Under the pieces are notes generated by a model. That model did not search any database, was not told where the DNA came from, and worked only from the letters and a program-made list of their open reading frames with translations. The translations under genes were made by a program, and so were the position numbers. From Neisseria lisongii (GTDB lineage: Bacteria; Pseudomonadota; Gammaproteobacteria; Burkholderiales; Neisseriaceae), in assembly GCF_028463985.1 (NCBI RefSeq), contig NZ_CP116766.1, forward strand, positions 620,001 to 684,000: 64,000 nucleotides of DNA, read 5' to 3'. Each line of letters begins with the position of its first letter. Position 1 is the first letter of the stretch. Positions 60,883 through 64,000 of the stretch are shown here, in pieces.

Positions 60883-62075
60883 TTGATTTTGATATTGCCC
60901 TGCAGCAATTATTGGAAGGCAGCGTATGCCGTCTGAAAACCGTCCGTTTGCCCTTGGCGCAGGCAGCAGGGCGGATTTTGGCAGAAGATTTGAACGCCCG
61001 TTATCCCAGCCCGATGTTTGACAACAGCGCTATGGACGGTTACGCCGTGTGCGATCCCGATGGCGTATTGAACGAATTTCACATCATCGACCGCATACAG
61101 GCAGGCGATCCCGCCGCCGTTTGCCTTGCCGCAGGCGAAGCCGCCCGCATTTTTACCGGCGCACCCTTGCCAAAAAATACCACCGCCGTGGTTATGCAGG
61201 AACAAACTCAAGTATCGGGCGACAAAGTTCAGGTAAACGCCGAAATTAAGGCCGGACAAAATATGCGGTTGCAGGCAGAAGAAATCCAAATCGGGCAGCA
61301 GCTGCTGGAAAAAGGCAACCGCTTGGACAGCGCCGCCTTAGGTTTGGCCGCCTCACAAGGCTATGCCGAATTAACAGTTTATCAACCGCTGAAAGTATGG
61401 CTGGTGTCCACCGGCAACGAATTGGCCGAACCCGGAACCCCGCTTTCAGACGGCATGATTTACGACAGCAACCGCTACCAACTGCTCGCATGGCTGCTTG
61501 ATTTGGGCTTTGAAGTAACAGATGGCGGCATCCTTGCCGATAACTTGGCGCAAACGGGCGAAGCCGTAGAAAAAGCGGCGCAAACATACGATGTCATCAT
61601 CAGCAGCGGCGGCGCATCCGTCGGCGAAGCCGATTATATGAAACAGGCTGTCGAACAAAGCGGCCGCCTGATTACCCAAACCCTTGCCATCAAACCCGGC
61701 AAACCGTTTGCTTGGGGCGAAATCGGCAACAGCACCGTTTTTATCCTTCCGGGCAACCCCGTCGCCGCATTCGTAACCGCCCACATGCTGCTTTTACCCG
61801 CCCTCAAACGTTTGTCCGGCAGTAAAAACACACAAGGCCTACCCACCGTCCCAGTCTGCGCCGCATTCGATACCCGAAAAGCCATCAAACGCCGGGAATT
61901 TCTACGGGTCAAACTCGAACATAGCGAAGGACAAACCACCGCTCACCTGCTACCCAACCAAGGCAGCGCCATGCTTACCACCTGCCACACCGCCGATGCC
62001 CTGTGCGAAGTCCCCGTAGGACAGACAGTAACAGCAGGCATGAAACTGACAGCGTATTTATTGCCGAAAGGGTGA
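60879..62075 (+). CDS. moeA: Molybdopterin molybdenumtransferase
   Basis: Inserts molybdate into adenylylated molybdopterin. The 398-residue protein has LPLAQAAGRILAEDLNARYP, FDNSAMDGYAV, GEAARIFTGAPLPKNTTAVVMQE, the MoCF core VSTGNELAEPGTPLSDGMIYDSN and VIISSGGASVGEADYMK, and IKPGKPFAWGEIGNSTVFILPGNPVAAFV. It ends the operon. Together with the NarQ/NarP pair next door this suggests the strain makes a molybdoenzyme, possibly nitrate reductase, but no such enzyme gene is in this window. Confidence 0.95.
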   Translation: MIDFDIALQQLLEGSVCRLKTVRLPLAQAAGRILAEDLNARYPSPMFDNSAMDGYAVCDPDGVLNEFHIIDRIQAGDPAAVCLAAGEAARIFTGAPLPKNTTAVVMQEQTQVSGDKVQVNAEIKAGQNMRLQAEEIQIGQQLLEKGNRLDSAALGLAASQGYAELTVYQPLKVWLVSTGNELAEPGTPLSDGMIYDSNRYQLLAWLLDLGFEVTDGGILADNLAQTGEAVEKAAQTYDVIISSGGASVGEADYMKQAVEQSGRLITQTLAIKPGKPFAWGEIGNSTVFILPGNPVAAFVTAHMLLLPALKRLSGSKNTQGLPTVPVCAAFDTRKAIKRREFLRVKLEHSEGQTTAHLLPNQGSAMLTTCHTADALCEVPVGQTVTAGMKLTAYLLPKG

Positions 62076-62111
62076 GTAGCGTAAAGCCGTCTGAAAATCG
62101 GGTTTTCACTA

Positions 62112-62185
62112 GTAAGAAATCCTAGCATTGTCTGTACTTTTCATACAAAAAAGAAAAAAGTGCAAACAACGTTAGGATTTCTTAC
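62112..62185. terminator. Long inverted repeat between convergent moeA and serS
   Basis: GTAAGAAATCCTA (62112-62124) pairs perfectly with TAGGATTTCTTAC (62173-62185), with weaker pairing inside (GCATTGT/ACAACGT, ACTTTTC/GAAAAAAGT). It probably acts as a bidirectional terminator; no copy elsewhere in the window was noticed. DUS copies flank it at about 62083 and 62191. Confidence 0.55.
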
Positions 62186-62209
62186 ATTTTAAGGCCGTCT
62201 GAAAACGGC

Positions 62210-63505
62210 TTATTCGGCTGCCAAGCGGGTGATGCCGCCCATATAGGGTTGCAGGGCGGCGGGGATGTTGATGCTGCCATCGGCATTTTGGTGGTTTTCC
62301 AATACGGCAACCAAAGTGCGGCCAACGGCCAAGCCGGAGCCGTTGAGGGTGTGAACCAAACGGTTTTTGCCGTTTTCGTCTTTGAAACGGGCTTTCATGC
62401 GGCGGGCTTGGAAATCTTCGCAGTTGGAGCAGCTGGAAATTTCACGGTAGGTATTTTGCGCCGGTACCCATACTTCCAAATCGTAGGTTTTGGTTGCGCC
62501 AAAGCCCATATCGCCGGTACACAGGGTAATCACACGGTAAGGCAGTTCCAAGGCTTTCAGGATATTTTCGGCATGGCCGACCATTTCTTCCAAGGCTTGG
62601 TATGATTGTTCTGGGTGGACGATTTGCACCATTTCCACTTTGTCAAACTGGTGTTGGCGGATTAAGCCCCGCACATCTTTGCCGTAGGCTCCGGCTTCGG
62701 AACGGAAACACGGTGAGTGGGCGGTCAGCTTCAGTGGCAGGCCGCTTTCGGCGAGGATGGTATCGGCAACTGTGTTGGTCAGGGTAACTTCGGCAGTCGG
62801 AATCAGATATTGCGATTTTTTGCTTTCATCGCCGCCGCGGGTAACATGGAACAGGTCTTCGGCAAATTTCGGCAGCTGGCCGGTTCCCTGCAATGTGCTG
62901 TCGTCCACGATATAGGGCGTGTAATGCTCGGTGTAGCCGTGTTTCAGCGTATGCGTATCCAGCATAAACTGCGCCAGCGCACGGTGCAGGCGGGCGATTT
63001 GGCCTTTCATCACGGTAAAGCGTGCGCCCGAAAGTTTGGCACCGCCTTCAAAATCCAAGCCCAGCGGCTCACCCAAATCGACATGGTCTTTGATTTCAAA
63101 ATCAAAGCTGCGTGGTGTGCCGACTTTGCGTACTTCCACGTTTTCGGTTTCGTCCGCACCGGCCGGCACGCTTTCATGCGGCAGGTTCGGAATGGTCAAG
63201 AGCCAAGCGTCTAATTCAGCCTGCACGGCTTCCAAATCCGCCGCCGTCTGTTCCAAACCGGCTTTGATTTCGGCAACCTGTGCCATCGCCGCCTGCGCTT
63301 CATCATGCTTGCCTTGGCCTTTCAATGCGCCGATTTGCTTGGAAATGCTGTTGCGTGCCGCCTGCATTTCTTCGGTTTGCACCTGCAAAGCCTTGCGTTT
63401 TTCTTCTAACGCATGGAAACGCTCGGTATCGAATGCGTAGCCTCGCTGCGCCAGACGTTCGGCAACTGCGGCTGTGTTGCTGCGGAGTAATTGGATATCC
63501 AACAT
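62210..63505 (-). CDS. serS: Seryl-tRNA synthetase
   Basis: Charges tRNA-Ser and tRNA-Sec with serine. The 431-residue protein has the N-terminal tRNA-binding coiled coil (about 25-105), then class II motif 2 (HSPCFRSEAGAYGKDVRGLIRQHQFDKVE), the Ser-binding GFGATKTYDLEVWVPAQN, REISSCSNCEDFQARRM, and motif 3 (LNGSGLAVGRTLVAVLENHQ). The ATG at 63505 begins the usual MLDIQLLRSN. It is convergent with moeA and stands alone. Confidence 0.97.
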   Translation of the reverse strand: MLDIQLLRSNTAAVAERLAQRGYAFDTERFHALEEKRKALQVQTEEMQAARNSISKQIGALKGQGKHDEAQAAMAQVAEIKAGLEQTAADLEAVQAELDAWLLTIPNLPHESVPAGADETENVEVRKVGTPRSFDFEIKDHVDLGEPLGLDFEGGAKLSGARFTVMKGQIARLHRALAQFMLDTHTLKHGYTEHYTPYIVDDSTLQGTGQLPKFAEDLFHVTRGGDESKKSQYLIPTAEVTLTNTVADTILAESGLPLKLTAHSPCFRSEAGAYGKDVRGLIRQHQFDKVEMVQIVHPEQSYQALEEMVGHAENILKALELPYRVITLCTGDMGFGATKTYDLEVWVPAQNTYREISSCSNCEDFQARRMKARFKDENGKNRLVHTLNGSGLAVGRTLVAVLENHQNADGSINIPAALQPYMGGITRLAAE

Positions 63506-63640
63506 AGTTTATTCTTTCACAAAAAATGATTCAAAATGGGCATATTGTAAACCATCTGCGGGACAGTGTTAATTTTGTTATGTGTTATGCCGCAGATATG
63601 GATTTTAATTATATGTCAAACAGTAATTTATCTGAAAAAG

Positions 63641-64000
63641 TCAGCCGGCCAAAACCGGTGGGGCGAAACGCAGGATGGCATCGCGCAATACAATCAGTTT
63701 GCCGTGGAAAAAATGGCTGGAACCGGCAATGGCAATCACCGGAATATTCTGCGGTTCGGCCCACGACAAGACTTTTTCGATGGCGACCACTTCGTCTTCA
63801 GCACCGTGGATAATCAGCGTTTTATCGGCATCGGGTGCAGCTTTGGGTTCGGGGCGGTCGGTGTAGTGGTTGAGTGCGGCACCCAACAGCAGCAGCATAT
63901 CCGGTCGGCGTTCTTGGGCGGTATAGTTGGCAACATAGCCGCCGAAGGAAAAACCGGCTAAAACAAATTTCGCTGCTTCGGGATGGCGGTTTCGGGCAAA
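63641..64000 (-). CDS. Alpha/beta hydrolase (COG2945-like), N-terminus outside window
   Basis: C-terminal part of an alpha/beta-fold hydrolase; the frame is open to the window edge. The nucleophile elbow GFSFGGYVA lies near the start of the visible part, followed by the acid-loop segment TLIIHGAEDEVVAIEKVLSWA and the catalytic-His segment IAGSSHFFHGKLIVLRDAI. This set fits the COG2945 group of predicted small hydrolases with no known substrate. Upstream sequence is needed to judge length. It lies 135 bases beyond the serS start on the same strand. Confidence 0.8.
   Translation of the reverse strand, partial: FARNRHPEAAKFVLAGFSFGGYVANYTAQERRPDMLLLLGAALNHYTDRPEPKAAPDADKTLIIHGAEDEVVAIEKVLSWAEPQNIPVIAIAGSSHFFHGKLIVLRDAILRFAPPVLAG

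Overview
The window is a chromosomal segment of a Neisseria species. The DNA uptake sequence (core GCCGTCTGAA) occurs dozens of times, mostly in the AGGCCGTCTGAA dialect with some ATGCCGTCTGAA, singly or as inverted pairs acting as terminators. Correia-type TATAGTG...CACTATA elements, remnants of IS30- and IS630-family elements and a complete IS110-family transposase are scattered through intergenic DNA. HmbR/HemO haem acquisition, NarQ/NarP and gatCA-gatB also fit Neisseria. The AG dialect, molybdenum-cofactor genes and order hmbR-hemO argue for a commensal or animal-associated species rather than N. meningitidis or N. gonorrhoeae; the species cannot be fixed.

Layout. 1-5200: end of dcd, sodB, and the class Ia ribonucleotide reductase operon nrdA-nrdB-ferredoxin (minus strand) behind two NrdR-box-like sites. 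5600-9420: nlpD and surE (minus), with DUS-ended 24/30-bp repeats on both sides of surE, then mpl. 9450-13340: copper genes copA and copZ with a nitroreductase between them, separated by two kinds of small mobile element. 13956-23474: one 3,172-residue trimeric autotransporter adhesin with AT-rich, mosaic coding DNA. 23500-28550: element-rich stretch with thiC under a TPP riboswitch, an IS30 remnant and an IS110-family element. 28548-31630: uvrB, a lone mlaC and tRNA-Leu(CAA). 31700-40460: a 2,526-residue phage-type polyvalent protein without other phage genes. 40459-50400: aldehyde dehydrogenase, MarC-family protein, gatC-gatA-DUF535-gatB, an IS630 remnant, and hmbR-hemO for haemoglobin iron. 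50650-56660: metF-metE and hisZ-purA. 56825-64000: narP/narQ (minus) divergent from moaD-moaE-mobA-moeA, then serS and the start of an alpha/beta hydrolase.

Most genes are housekeeping. The accessory content lies in four places: the giant adhesin, the orphan polyvalent protein (ParB-like, MuF-C-like, zincin, nuclease-like, ADP-ribosyltransferase-like and LPD38-like regions), the IS110 element with a possible bridge RNA, and an extended family of TA-flanked miniature elements whose ends match the IS630 remnant. An 8-G tract in hmbR is a likely phase-variation switch, now in frame.
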